From JAZGDL01 sp036477795 (GTDB lineage Bacteria > Planctomycetota > Phycisphaerae > UBA1845), in NCBI GenBank assembly GCA_036477795.1, contig JAZGDL010000429.1, forward strand, positions 1-14,115: a stretch of DNA of 14,115 nt. Reading direction: 5' to 3'. Both the position numbers and the translations under genes were made by a program. Positions 6,840 to 13,843 of this stretch are shown here, in pieces; the stretch's first letter is position 1, and each line of letters begins with the position of its first letter. Below the pieces are notes generated by a model, which was given only the letters and a program-made list of their open reading frames with translations, was not told the origin of the DNA and made no database searches.

Positions 6840-6967
6840 GAGCCAGTTTCTAGTTACTAGAGATATGCAGACCGCTCCCCTATCTCCCGATAAGCAGTCA
6901 GGTCCGCGTTTGTCCCGCACGTGGTGAGGACGCGTAAGGTCTGTTCACGGGCCGTCGAGGTCCAGAT

Positions 6968-7729
6968 ATGCCCGCACGTTTTACGGTGCTGACACTGTTG
7001 GTCGCCGCGGCAGGTTCCGGCTGCGCCGCAACCACCACCCATGAGCAGTTGGCCTCTTTCCTCAAGGCCCACGAGCATGCCGTCGCCGGTACCGAGATGC
7101 GCGTCGGGGCCAGGGACACCCTCAGCATCACCGCCAGCAGAATCCTGGAGGTTGACGGTCAACAGCAGACGGTCATGCCCGACGGGAAGATATCGCTACG
7201 CCTTCTCGGCGAAGTCAAAGTGGTGGGACTCACCGCTCGCGAGATCGCCAGCAAGCTGGAAGAGTTGCTGAGCCCCTACTATCACGAGCCGGAAGTACAG
7301 GTCCGCATCGTCGACCACAGGAGTCACGTCTATTACGTGCTCGGCCAGGTGGGAGCGGTCGGCGCCCATCCGTTCACCGGCCGCGACACTCTGCTGAAGG
7401 TCATGGTGCGCGCCGTCCCCAACAACATCGCCTGGACCTCGCGCGTCAAAGTGATTCGACCCAGCCCCTTCGAAGACAAGCGCCGCGAGATCGAGATCAA
7501 CGTCAAGAAGATGCTGGCCACCGGCGATACCCGAATGAACATCCTCCTGGAACCCGGAGATCTGGTGTACGTACCGCCCACCCCACTGGGTTGGATCGGT
7601 TTGAAACTGCAAGAGCTGTTATTCCCGGTGGGTCCGGTGTTGCAGACCGCGATCACGCCGGCGGTCTTCGCGGAAATAGACGACGTATACAGGAATGGGA
7701 CCGGCGTGGGGTTGAGAACAGTTCCTTAG
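6968..7729 (+). CDS. Wza-like polysaccharide export protein (Poly_export/SLBB)
   Basis: This 253-residue protein is probably an outer-membrane lipoprotein forming the export channel for a capsular or exopolysaccharide. It has a short hydrophobic signal ending at Cys19 (VAAAGSGC, a slightly non-standard lipobox). A Poly_export domain spans about 38-118 (VGARDTLSITA ... MPDGKISLRLLGEVKVVGLTAREI), and an SLBB-like beta-grasp region about 122-200 (HVYYVLGQVGAVGAHPFTGRDTL). It is shorter than E. coli Wza (about 380) and close to the short single-SLBB exporters found in PEP-CTERM loci. GAGG lies about 8 bases before the ATG. It is the first gene of a same-strand set and ends 12 bp before the Wzz-like gene. 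Confidence 0.9.
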   Translation: MPARFTVLTLLVAAAGSGCAATTTHEQLASFLKAHEHAVAGTEMRVGARDTLSITASRILEVDGQQQTVMPDGKISLRLLGEVKVVGLTAREIASKLEELLSPYYHEPEVQVRIVDHRSHVYYVLGQVGAVGAHPFTGRDTLLKVMVRAVPNNIAWTSRVKVIRPSPFEDKRREIEINVKKMLATGDTRMNILLEPGDLVYVPPTPLGWIGLKLQELLFPVGPVLQTAITPAVFAEIDDVYRNGTGVGLRTVP

Positions 7730-7741
7730 TCCGTCTGAGAG

Positions 7742-9700
7742 ATGCCGCCTTTGATGAACGCGCCGCAGCAATCCAATCGAACCATGCAGCCCCAACCGGG
7801 CCCGATGCCCAGAACCGACGGGGCCGAGCGGCCGGCGCTGAGCGAGTTGCGGAAGAGCGTCGCGGAAGTTACCCGCATTCTTCATGTCCGCCGGTGGATG
7901 TTTTTCGTGCCACTGTGCGTGGTGATATCCGCCGCATTTATCGCCAGTTTGTATGTTCCCCGCCGCTACCGGGCGACCACGAACTTTGAACGGCGTGATG
8001 ACCCGGTACTCATCAATCTGCAGACTCTTGAGGGCGCCGGCGGCTTCGATACCCTTGCGCGAACATTGCGACAGGACGTCAGGAACATCGAGTCCGCCCG
8101 GCAGATCGTCCGAGAACTGGGACTGGTTGAGCGGCGCAGGGAGAGACCCCATGAGCACGATGCGGCTGCCCCCAAGCCGACCGACGCGGAGGTTCGGCGG
8201 ATCGCCAACCGCATCGTCGCCGGACTCGACGCCCGCACTCTTCAGGATAGCAGACACCTCGACGTGTGGGAGATCAGCTTTACCACCTCCGACCCTTACA
8301 GGATGACCGATATCCTCGACGCCGTTCGCGACAAGTACATCAGTTCCGCCCGGCAACGCATCACCGATGTCCTGTTTCAGACTAAACAGTGGTTCGAAAA
8401 CGAGCTGCAGAAGCGCCAATCCGTTGTTGAGAATATGGAAGATGACCTGATCCGGTTCCGGGCCGACCATCAGGGCAGGGACCCGCTGGATACCAATACG
8501 GTCCGCGCCAGACAGAGCGGGCTCCTTGCTGATCTGGCGGAACTCGAACGCAAGAGCAAGGAGTTCAATACGCAGATCGAAGGCAGAAGAGCGTTCCTGA
8601 ACAGCGGTGCTGCCTTCGACCCGGGAACGAAGCCGCCCAACGCCGCCGACGTAGCGGCAAGAGGAACGACAACCGAAAGTGCCGAAAGCAGAAGGCTGAC
8701 CGCAGCCATGCGTAACGTTGCTCAAAACATAGACGACTTGCAGACCACCCGCGGCATGACCGACCGGCACCCGGAGATCATCGCCCTTAACCGCAAAAGG
8801 GACTCATTGGCTGCGGCCTTTGAGCGGATAAGAGAGGGCCGGGAAGACGCCATTTCCGCGAACGGTGTTACCGGGACGCATGAATTCGCTGACGCTCCAG
8901 GGCTCCAAGACGGTTCAAGATCACCCGAACAAGCCCGGGCCGAAATGGAGATCGGCATCTTCGAAAAACTGGCTGCGGACAACAAGGCCGACATCGAGCG
9001 CGCCCGAACCGCTATCGCCGAGTACGAAGTGATCCACGGAGATGCGCTCGTGCAGCGCAAGGAATTCAGCATCCGGGGCGCCGAAGCGGAACGGGCCCGC
9101 AACGAGTTGGTTCTTTACCAGGGTTACGTGAACCAGCTTGGACGGGTCCTCGCCGCCGAGAACAACCAACGGGGGATCCTCTTCGGCAAGATCAAGCGGG
9201 CCACTGGAAGCAGCAATATCCCGGTGTCGCCCAGACCCTTTACCGTGCTGGTGTTGACCTTGGCCGCCGGGCTGACCACCAGCGTGGTCCTGGTCATTGT
9301 CGCTGAGGTGCTCGACCGCACCATTCGCACCCGGCGCCAGGTGACCGCCGGGCTGGGACTTCCCATCCTTGAATCCATCGGCGTGATCATGACCGCCGCC
9401 GCCCGACGTCGTGCCTTCATGAGTCGGATGATACTGGTGCCGGCCACCACGACCGTTTTACTGGGCGCGGTGTTGGTCAGCGGGTCGATGGCCTTTCTGA
9501 GCATCACCAACAGGTCCTTGTATGAACGCGCCGTGGATATCCCACGAGCGGTCCTCAACGGTGTTGTGCAGGTGTCGGGCGCCTCGCCAGTAGGGCCCGC
9601 GGTGCGGGCCAGGCACGGAGCTGAGGGCGACCGAGGAGGGAGCCCGAAGGAGGAACGAAGGGTTGATTCGCAAGAAAAAGACGGAGGGCACCAAGGCTGA
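7742..9700 (+). CDS. Wzz/GumC-like polysaccharide chain-length determinant
   Basis: This 652-residue inner-membrane protein of the polysaccharide co-polymerase type is expected to set polymer length and link the export channel to the tyrosine kinase. TM1 is at about 53-73 (MFFVPLCVVISAAFIASLYV), followed by the Wzz-type RRYRATTNFE. A long charged coiled-coil periplasmic region runs to about 490, then a proline-containing segment and TM2 at about 500-523. The cytoplasmic LDRTIRTRRQVTAGLGLPIL resembles the GumC segment after TM2. A third hydrophobic stretch follows at 563-586, which is unusual, with a polar, low-complexity tail. There is no kinase domain; the next gene supplies it. ATG 7742 has GAGAG directly adjacent and ATG 7754 is a possible alternative. 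Its TGA overlaps the next ATG (TGATG). Confidence 0.88.
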   Translation: MPPLMNAPQQSNRTMQPQPGPMPRTDGAERPALSELRKSVAEVTRILHVRRWMFFVPLCVVISAAFIASLYVPRRYRATTNFERRDDPVLINLQTLEGAGGFDTLARTLRQDVRNIESARQIVRELGLVERRRERPHEHDAAAPKPTDAEVRRIANRIVAGLDARTLQDSRHLDVWEISFTTSDPYRMTDILDAVRDKYISSARQRITDVLFQTKQWFENELQKRQSVVENMEDDLIRFRADHQGRDPLDTNTVRARQSGLLADLAELERKSKEFNTQIEGRRAFLNSGAAFDPGTKPPNAADVAARGTTTESAESRRLTAAMRNVAQNIDDLQTTRGMTDRHPEIIALNRKRDSLAAAFERIREGREDAISANGVTGTHEFADAPGLQDGSRSPEQARAEMEIGIFEKLAADNKADIERARTAIAEYEVIHGDALVQRKEFSIRGAEAERARNELVLYQGYVNQLGRVLAAENNQRGILFGKIKRATGSSNIPVSPRPFTVLVLTLAAGLTTSVVLVIVAEVLDRTIRTRRQVTAGLGLPILESIGVIMTAAARRRAFMSRMILVPATTTVLLGAVLVSGSMAFLSITNRSLYERAVDIPRAVLNGVVQVSGASPVGPAVRARHGAEGDRGGSPKEERRVDSQEKDGGHQG

Positions 9701-10617
9701 TGGGACGGACCGCCGAGGCACTGGAACGTGCCGAACGCAAGCGAAACGGTGATGCTCGTCGCATGCGGATCACCGCGTCGGATCAGATGCGCAAGTGGTC
9801 GCACTGGTACGGCGCCGCTCAGTCTGCACCGCCCAGTGCCGAGAGGGGCCCCGCGGAACAAATCCGCTCTGCCACACCCGTGCCCGGCATGTCCGAACAG
9901 ATCGTCAGCTACTACAACTCCACCTCGATCAGGAGCGAGCAATACCGATCACTGAGAACCCGCCTGCTCAGCGCCAACCAACGACAGGCGGCCTGTGTGT
10001 ACGCGGTGTCCAGCGCCCTGCCGGGAGAGGGCAAGAGCATCACCGTGGCCAACCTGGGGTTCTCCTTCGCGGAGATACCGCACCTCAACGTGCTCATGGT
10101 CGACGGTGATTTCCGCAGGGCCAAGCTCGCCAAGCTGTTAAATATCGACTCCAATCCCGGATTGGCCGACTTTCTGCAGGGGCTGGTCGCCTTTGAAGAC
10201 ATTATCCGGTCGACGCCCGTTCCCAACCTCTTCTTCGTGCCCGCCGGCAAAACACACGGACGCTCCGCCACCGAGCTATTAAGTCGCAAAGCCGCCCGAA
10301 CCGCGTTTCAGCGATTCGCACGCGAATACGATCACACTATCGTGGACACCCCACCCGCGGCTACCGTCGCCGACGTCGGCATCATCGGTCAGTTGACCAC
10401 CGGTGTCATCTTCGTCGTTCGCATGCACCGAACCCCCGAGCCGTTGGCCAAACGCGCCATCAGGCGCATCCTCAACAACAACGTACCGATCATCGGAGGG
10501 CTGCTCATCGGCGAGCACGATCCCGCCGGCGGGTACGGCCGAAAATACAGCTCCGACCGTTATTACAAGTACGAGCGCAACGCAGCCGAGCCCGGACAAG
10601 AGAGCACCGTGGGCTGA
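9700..10617 (+). CDS. CpsD/CapB-type BY tyrosine kinase
   Basis: This 305-residue cytoplasmic bacterial tyrosine kinase is predicted to cycle phosphorylation with the Wzz-like partner to control polymer synthesis. It has Walker A PGEGKS (108-113), Walker A' MVDGDFRR (Asp135, Asp137) and Walker B IVDTPP (Asp216). Before Walker A is the typical SEQYRSLRTRLL segment. The C-terminus has five tyrosines between 279 and 291 (YGRKYSSDRYYKYER), the usual autophosphorylation cluster. The first 70 residues are a variable, basic linker. The ATG overlaps the upstream stop by one base, indicating translational coupling with the chain-length gene. The two-gene arrangement matches Gram-positive CpsC/CpsD and some PEP-CTERM loci rather than the fused Wzc form. 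Confidence 0.92.
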   Translation: MGRTAEALERAERKRNGDARRMRITASDQMRKWSHWYGAAQSAPPSAERGPAEQIRSATPVPGMSEQIVSYYNSTSIRSEQYRSLRTRLLSANQRQAACVYAVSSALPGEGKSITVANLGFSFAEIPHLNVLMVDGDFRRAKLAKLLNIDSNPGLADFLQGLVAFEDIIRSTPVPNLFFVPAGKTHGRSATELLSRKAARTAFQRFAREYDHTIVDTPPAATVADVGIIGQLTTGVIFVVRMHRTPEPLAKRAIRRILNNNVPIIGGLLIGEHDPAGGYGRKYSSDRYYKYERNAAEPGQESTVG

Positions 10618-10638
10618 CCGAGCGGGGGTGAAGCAAAC

Positions 10639-11871
10639 ATGATACGCGGCCGCACCATCATCTGCGTAGCCAGCAACTGGGAGGTTGATCCCACCAGCAA
10701 GCATCACGTGATGCAACTGCTGGCCCGTGATAACCACGTACTGTGGGTCAGCTACAACGGCAGCCGCCGCCCCACCACCACCGTCGCGGACCTGGGCCTG
10801 GCAGCATCAGTCCTGCGCCGCGTGTTTCGCGGCCCCCAGCGCATCACCGACACCATGCTCCAATTCACTCCGCTGGTGATCCCGGGTGCCCACGCGGGCC
10901 CCGGCGCCCGGCTCAACCGCCGAATGCTGACCGCCCAGATAAAACGTGCCCTGCACCGCCTTAATCCCACCGCCGACCAACCGCTTCAACTCTGGCTCTT
11001 CACACCCGACGTGTCCTTTCTCGCAGGCCGATTCAACGAGGAGATAGTGGTCTACTACTGCGTGGACGAACACACCGAGTTCAGCGGTTATGATCCCCTG
11101 GCCGTCCGGGCCGCGGAGAATCGCCTTCTCGATCGAGCCGACGTCGTGCTGACCAGTTCACAGGCATTGCTCGAAGCCAAATCCGCACTGCATCCCAATG
11201 TGCATCTCATCCGCCACGGCGTCGACGTCGAGCATTTCGCACGGGCCCTGAATCCGCGCGTCCCACCGCCCCAGGAGGTCGCCGACCTGCCGCGCCCCAT
11301 CGTCGGTTTCTTCGGGCTCATTCACCACTGGATAGATATCGATCTGATCGCCGCCGTCGCAAAAAGGCTACCCCAGATGCACTTCGTGCTGATCGGTCAC
11401 GTAGTCGCGGACGTGCGTGCCCTGCGTCCATTGCCCAATGTTTCGCTATTAGGCCGCAAACCGTACCGTGACCTGCCCGCCTATTGCGCCGCCTTCGACG
11501 TCGCCATCCTTCCCTTCAAAGGCACCGAACTCACCCGAAACGCCAACCCCATCAAGCTTCGTGAGTACCTGGCTGCGGGACTCCCCGTGGTCTCCACCCC
11601 GCTCCCCGAAGTCAGTCGGTACCGCCCCGAGGTGGTCATCGCCGAGCACCCCGACTGTTTCGCAAAAGCGTGCGCACAGGCTGCCCGCCGATCCTCAATT
11701 GAGGATCGCATCCGCCGAAGCAAACGCGTCAGCGGCGAATCCTGGCAAGCCGTAGTCGACAAAATCGGACCTTTGGTCATGAAAACACCCCGCGTCGCCC
11801 CAGTGCAGCCCCACGGACACCCGCTGTCACCGCATGGGCAACACGGTCCGAGAGTCGGGCTTCTCGCCTAG
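10639..11871 (+). CDS. GT4-like glycosyltransferase
   Basis: This 410-residue GT-B-fold glycosyltransferase probably adds a sugar to the lipid-linked repeat unit of the exopolysaccharide; donor and acceptor cannot be told from sequence. The N-terminal acceptor half spans about 1-210. The C-terminal nucleotide-sugar half starts near VGFFGLIHHW (222-231) and includes ILPFKGTELTRNANPIKLREYLAAGLPVVSTP, in which Asn303, Lys306 and Glu309 occupy the usual donor-binding loop. The final 30 residues are polar, rich in Pro, His and Gly. GGGGGTGA lies about 7 bases before the ATG, and the gap from the kinase gene is 21 bp, so it is probably the last gene of the same operon. A terminator-like hairpin overlaps its stop. 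Confidence 0.88.
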   Translation: MIRGRTIICVASNWEVDPTSKHHVMQLLARDNHVLWVSYNGSRRPTTTVADLGLAASVLRRVFRGPQRITDTMLQFTPLVIPGAHAGPGARLNRRMLTAQIKRALHRLNPTADQPLQLWLFTPDVSFLAGRFNEEIVVYYCVDEHTEFSGYDPLAVRAAENRLLDRADVVLTSSQALLEAKSALHPNVHLIRHGVDVEHFARALNPRVPPPQEVADLPRPIVGFFGLIHHWIDIDLIAAVAKRLPQMHFVLIGHVVADVRALRPLPNVSLLGRKPYRDLPAYCAAFDVAILPFKGTELTRNANPIKLREYLAAGLPVVSTPLPEVSRYRPEVVIAEHPDCFAKACAQAARRSSIEDRIRRSKRVSGESWQAVVDKIGPLVMKTPRVAPVQPHGHPLSPHGQHGPRVGLLA

Positions 11872-11884
11872 AAACCCGATTTTT
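11853..11884 (+). terminator. Likely intrinsic terminator of the exopolysaccharide operon
   Basis: AGTCGGG (11853-11859) pairs with CCCGATT (11875-11881) with one G-T wobble. Inside it TTCT pairs with AGAA across a 5-base loop, and the right arm runs into five T residues. The stop codon of the glycosyltransferase gene lies within the hairpin. Confidence 0.5.
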
Positions 11885-11889
11885 GCCTC

Positions 11890-11918
11890 TTGCATAATAC
11901 TCCGGCCGCCGCTATAAA
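11890..11918 (+). promoter_or_regulatory. Candidate sigma70-type promoter of the PEP-CTERM gene
   Basis: TTGCAT (11890-11895, 3 of 6 to consensus) and TATAAA (11913-11918, 5 of 6) are separated by exactly 17 bp. This follows the terminator directly and precedes the PEP-CTERM start by 55 bp, so that gene probably has its own transcript. Confidence 0.5.
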
Positions 11919-11973
11919 TTGGAGATAGGAGAAATGTGCTAGGACTAAGGGCCAGCGCACAGGGTAAGCCGTA

Positions 11974-12726
11974 ATGAAAATAAGGGAAGAAGCGATGTTC
12001 CTACGATTCTCGTTGGTGATCATACTAACCGTTGCTGTATTGTCGGGCGGCCCCTCCACGCTCTCTGCCGATCCCATTATCTACGTCGACCAGACGAGAA
12101 CTACATCGGCCATAGCATTCGTCGAAGATGCGCCGGACATCGTGTTCGAGGCGAATGACGACACGGCCCCTGACTTCGGTCCCTTCGAAAGTCTGGTGCA
12201 GGCCAACGCCCTCTTGCCTCTGACTTTTGCTCACGCGGACGCCTCCCAGAACTCCATCCTGACCGACGAATTGATTTTCGCCTCCGGTGCTGCTAATACC
12301 GCGGCCGCGATCGATCCTCTTGATATGGTCAGCGCCGCTTCAACAGCGATGACGCTGCTGGACGTCACGTTCCAACTCGAGAAAACGTTCGACTATCAAC
12401 TCTTTTCCCAAATCGGGCTGACCAGTGAGGGAGTAGCAAGCTCGTCCGTTTTGGTCTTGCTCGAAGGTCCTGGAGGTGTTGTGTTCAGCGACTTGCTGTC
12501 CGACGTCAACGACGTTTCAGCGCAGTTCCAGGAGGGCACGCTTGGACCCGGCCTTTACAGCTTCACTGCCGTCACAGAGATCGATTCAAACACCGTCGGG
12601 AAGGGCCGGGGCTCTTTTATTGTTGGGCTCATTATCCCCGAACCCGCCACCGCCACCCTACTCACGCTTGGTGCCCTTTTCATCATTCCCCGGCGTCGGC
12701 GGCGCCACTCCGTATCAACACAGTAA
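11974..12726 (+). CDS. PEP-CTERM sorting-domain protein
   Basis: This 250-residue protein is exported and predicted to be processed at its C-terminus by an exosortase. The signal peptide is near residues 8-32 (MFLRFSLVIILTVAVLSGG, cleavage near TLSA-DP). The middle is beta-rich, acidic and low in cysteine, with no recognised enzyme motif. The C-terminus is a full tripartite PEP-CTERM signal: Pro222-Glu223-Pro224, then the hydrophobic ATATLLTLGALFII, then PRRRRR. ATG 11995 is an alternative start with AAGGGAAG upstream and a more typical short n-region; 11974 is kept as the outermost start. A location next to exopolysaccharide export genes is typical for this family, which is thought to be surface or matrix material. 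No exosortase gene is in the window. Confidence 0.88.
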   Translation: MKIREEAMFLRFSLVIILTVAVLSGGPSTLSADPIIYVDQTRTTSAIAFVEDAPDIVFEANDDTAPDFGPFESLVQANALLPLTFAHADASQNSILTDELIFASGAANTAAAIDPLDMVSAASTAMTLLDVTFQLEKTFDYQLFSQIGLTSEGVASSSVLVLLEGPGGVVFSDLLSDVNDVSAQFQEGTLGPGLYSFTAVTEIDSNTVGKGRGSFIVGLIIPEPATATLLTLGALFIIPRRRRRHSVSTQ

Positions 12727-12757
12727 TCGTAGGTGACGCTCGAAACCCACGGACTCG

Positions 12758-12784
12758 AATCCGAACCGCGACCGTAAGGGGGCG
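12758..12784 (+). repeat. Interspersed 27-bp element, copy 2
   Basis: It contains CCGCGACCGTAAGGGGGCG and matches the reverse complement of 4694-4720 with two differences. It is preceded by CCCACGGA (12746-12753), resembling the start of the 22-bp palindrome family that also neighbours copy 1. Confidence 0.75.
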
Positions 12785-12801
12785 CTCGACGGCTGTCGAG
12801 C
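12784..12801. repeat. Stem-loop GCTCGAC-GGCT-GTCGAGC after the PEP-CTERM gene
   Basis: A perfect 7-bp stem with a 4-base loop lies 58 bp past the PEP-CTERM stop. There is no T-tract after it, so it may be a Rho-independent-like block, an mRNA end stabiliser or a repeat. Confidence 0.5.
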
Positions 12802-12861
12802 TTGGCGCGTATTTGCACGCGCGGGTTCAACGTCAGTGCTAGCCAAGCGGCGGCGCACCTC

Positions 12862-12867
12862 TATAAT
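12862..12867 (+). promoter_or_regulatory. Candidate -10 box of the Ser/Thr kinase gene
   Basis: A perfect TATAAT lies 61 bp before the chosen GTG start. No good -35 hexamer stands at 16-18 bp, so the promoter is incomplete as read. If used, transcription would start near 12874, which rules out the far upstream TTG at 12802 as the start. Confidence 0.4.
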
Positions 12868-12927
12868 GCCCCTGCACGGCTGTTGATGAGCGGTCATCCG
12901 CTCGCCAGATGCACAAAAGGGGGGTTC

Positions 12928-13761
12928 GTGCCGCCTGAACTTGCCGGATACCGCACGCTGGGGCAGATCGGAGTCGGTGCCCGCTCCACCATCAACCAGG
13001 TGGTCCGGGTGACGACCGGTCAGTTTTTTGCGCTCAAGAGGGTGGTCCGCCGCAGCCGGGAGGACCAGCGCTTTCTGGATCAAGTGGAAAACGAGTACCA
13101 GGTGAGTTGCAACGTCGAGCATGCCGCCCTGAGAAAGAGCTTCGAGCTGGAACGAAAGCGCAAGTGGTTCAAGGTGCAGGAGCTTCTGCTGCTGATGGAA
13201 TACGTGTCGGGGACAACACTGGAACAGTCCCGGCCGACCGACGTGGGACAGGTGATCGGCATATTTCGCAAGGTCGCCAACGGTCTCGATTCACTACACC
13301 GGCAGGGTTACGTGCACGCCGACATCAAGCCCAACAACATCATCCTTGCCGACGAGGAGGAGGTAAAGATCATCGACTTCGGCCAGAGCTGCCCCATCGG
13401 ACACAAGAAGGAGCGCATCCAGGGGACCCCGGATTACATCGCCCCGGAGCAGGTGCAGAAGCTGCCCCTTGATCGGCGCACCGACGTGTTCAATCTCGGC
13501 GCCACGCTCTACTGGACACTCACCAATCGCACTTTCCCCACCGACATGCTCCAGTCAGCCAAGCCCGGCGGCCATGAAATCAAGGGGCCCGCACAAGCAC
13601 CCAAGGATATCGTACCGCTCATACCCGCGACGCTATCGCAACTTGCCATGGACTGCTGCCGGAAATCCCCCGACAAGAGACCGGCGGACATGAAGCAGTT
13701 CGTCGCCCGGCTGCACGTCGCCGAAGAGATGTGGCGTAAGGGAATAGCGAATAGCGAATAG
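12928..13761 (+). CDS. Hanks-type serine/threonine protein kinase, single domain
   Basis: This 277-residue protein is almost exactly one kinase domain, with no membrane segment or sensor domain. It has the glycine loop IGVGARST (14-21), Lys37 in FFALK, HADIKPNN with Asp132, DFG at 150-152 and APE at 172-174, so it should be active. The usual HRD Arg is Ala (His130-Ala131-Asp132), which makes it a non-RD kinase. GTG 12928 is chosen because AAAAGGGGGG ends 3 bases before it and the kinase homology begins at once. ATG 12886 is an in-frame alternative without an SD. The last residues GIANSE and the stop come from a heptamer array. A phosphoesterase gene follows after 82 bp on the same strand, suggesting an opposing kinase-phosphatase pair. 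Confidence 0.9.
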   Translation: MPPELAGYRTLGQIGVGARSTINQVVRVTTGQFFALKRVVRRSREDQRFLDQVENEYQVSCNVEHAALRKSFELERKRKWFKVQELLLLMEYVSGTTLEQSRPTDVGQVIGIFRKVANGLDSLHRQGYVHADIKPNNIILADEEEVKIIDFGQSCPIGHKKERIQGTPDYIAPEQVQKLPLDRRTDVFNLGATLYWTLTNRTFPTDMLQSAKPGGHEIKGPAQAPKDIVPLIPATLSQLAMDCCRKSPDKRPADMKQFVARLHVAEEMWRKGIANSE

Positions 13762-13783
13762 CGAATGGCGAATGGCGAATAGG
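13742..13783 (+). repeat. Heptamer array 5, six 7-bp units at the kinase 3' end
   Basis: The units are GAATAGC three times, GAATGGC twice and GAATAGG, 42 bp. Read in the kinase frame, the first three units encode the final residues and the TAG stop at 13759-13761. Confidence 0.93.
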
Positions 13784-13801
13784 AAGTCACCGATCTCAAG
13801 T

Positions 13802-13822
13802 CGACATTCGACATTCGACATT
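13802..13822 (+). repeat. Heptamer array 6, three 7-bp units
   Basis: Three exact CGACATT units; on the other strand the phase can be read as GAATGTC, matching the (G/C)AATNNN pattern. It lies 19 bp after array 5 and 21 bp before the phosphoesterase start. Confidence 0.88.
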
Positions 13823-13843
13823 CTGGCGTGAGAAGTGAGTTTT

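Noticed and set aside
6615..6967. tRNA or small RNA gene in the divergent gap
   Set aside because: No cloverleaf, T-loop signature or strong sigma70-type promoter-terminator pair is visible.
7619..8770. 383-codon minus-strand open frame
   Set aside because: It is the GC-rich shadow of the Wza-like and Wzz-like genes, which have clear family motifs.
9124..9942. 272-codon minus-strand open frame
   Set aside because: It crosses the coupled Wzz-like/BY-kinase junction on the opposite strand and has no motif.
12802..12927. Upstream part of the kinase frame from TTG 12802
   Set aside because: It has no kinase homology, begins next to a hairpin, and lies partly upstream of a TATAAT. A strong SD precedes GTG 12928.
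1384..13822. Possible CRISPR array
   Set aside because: The repeats are 7-8 bp and directly abutting, with no 20-40 bp repeats or unique spacers and no cas genes.
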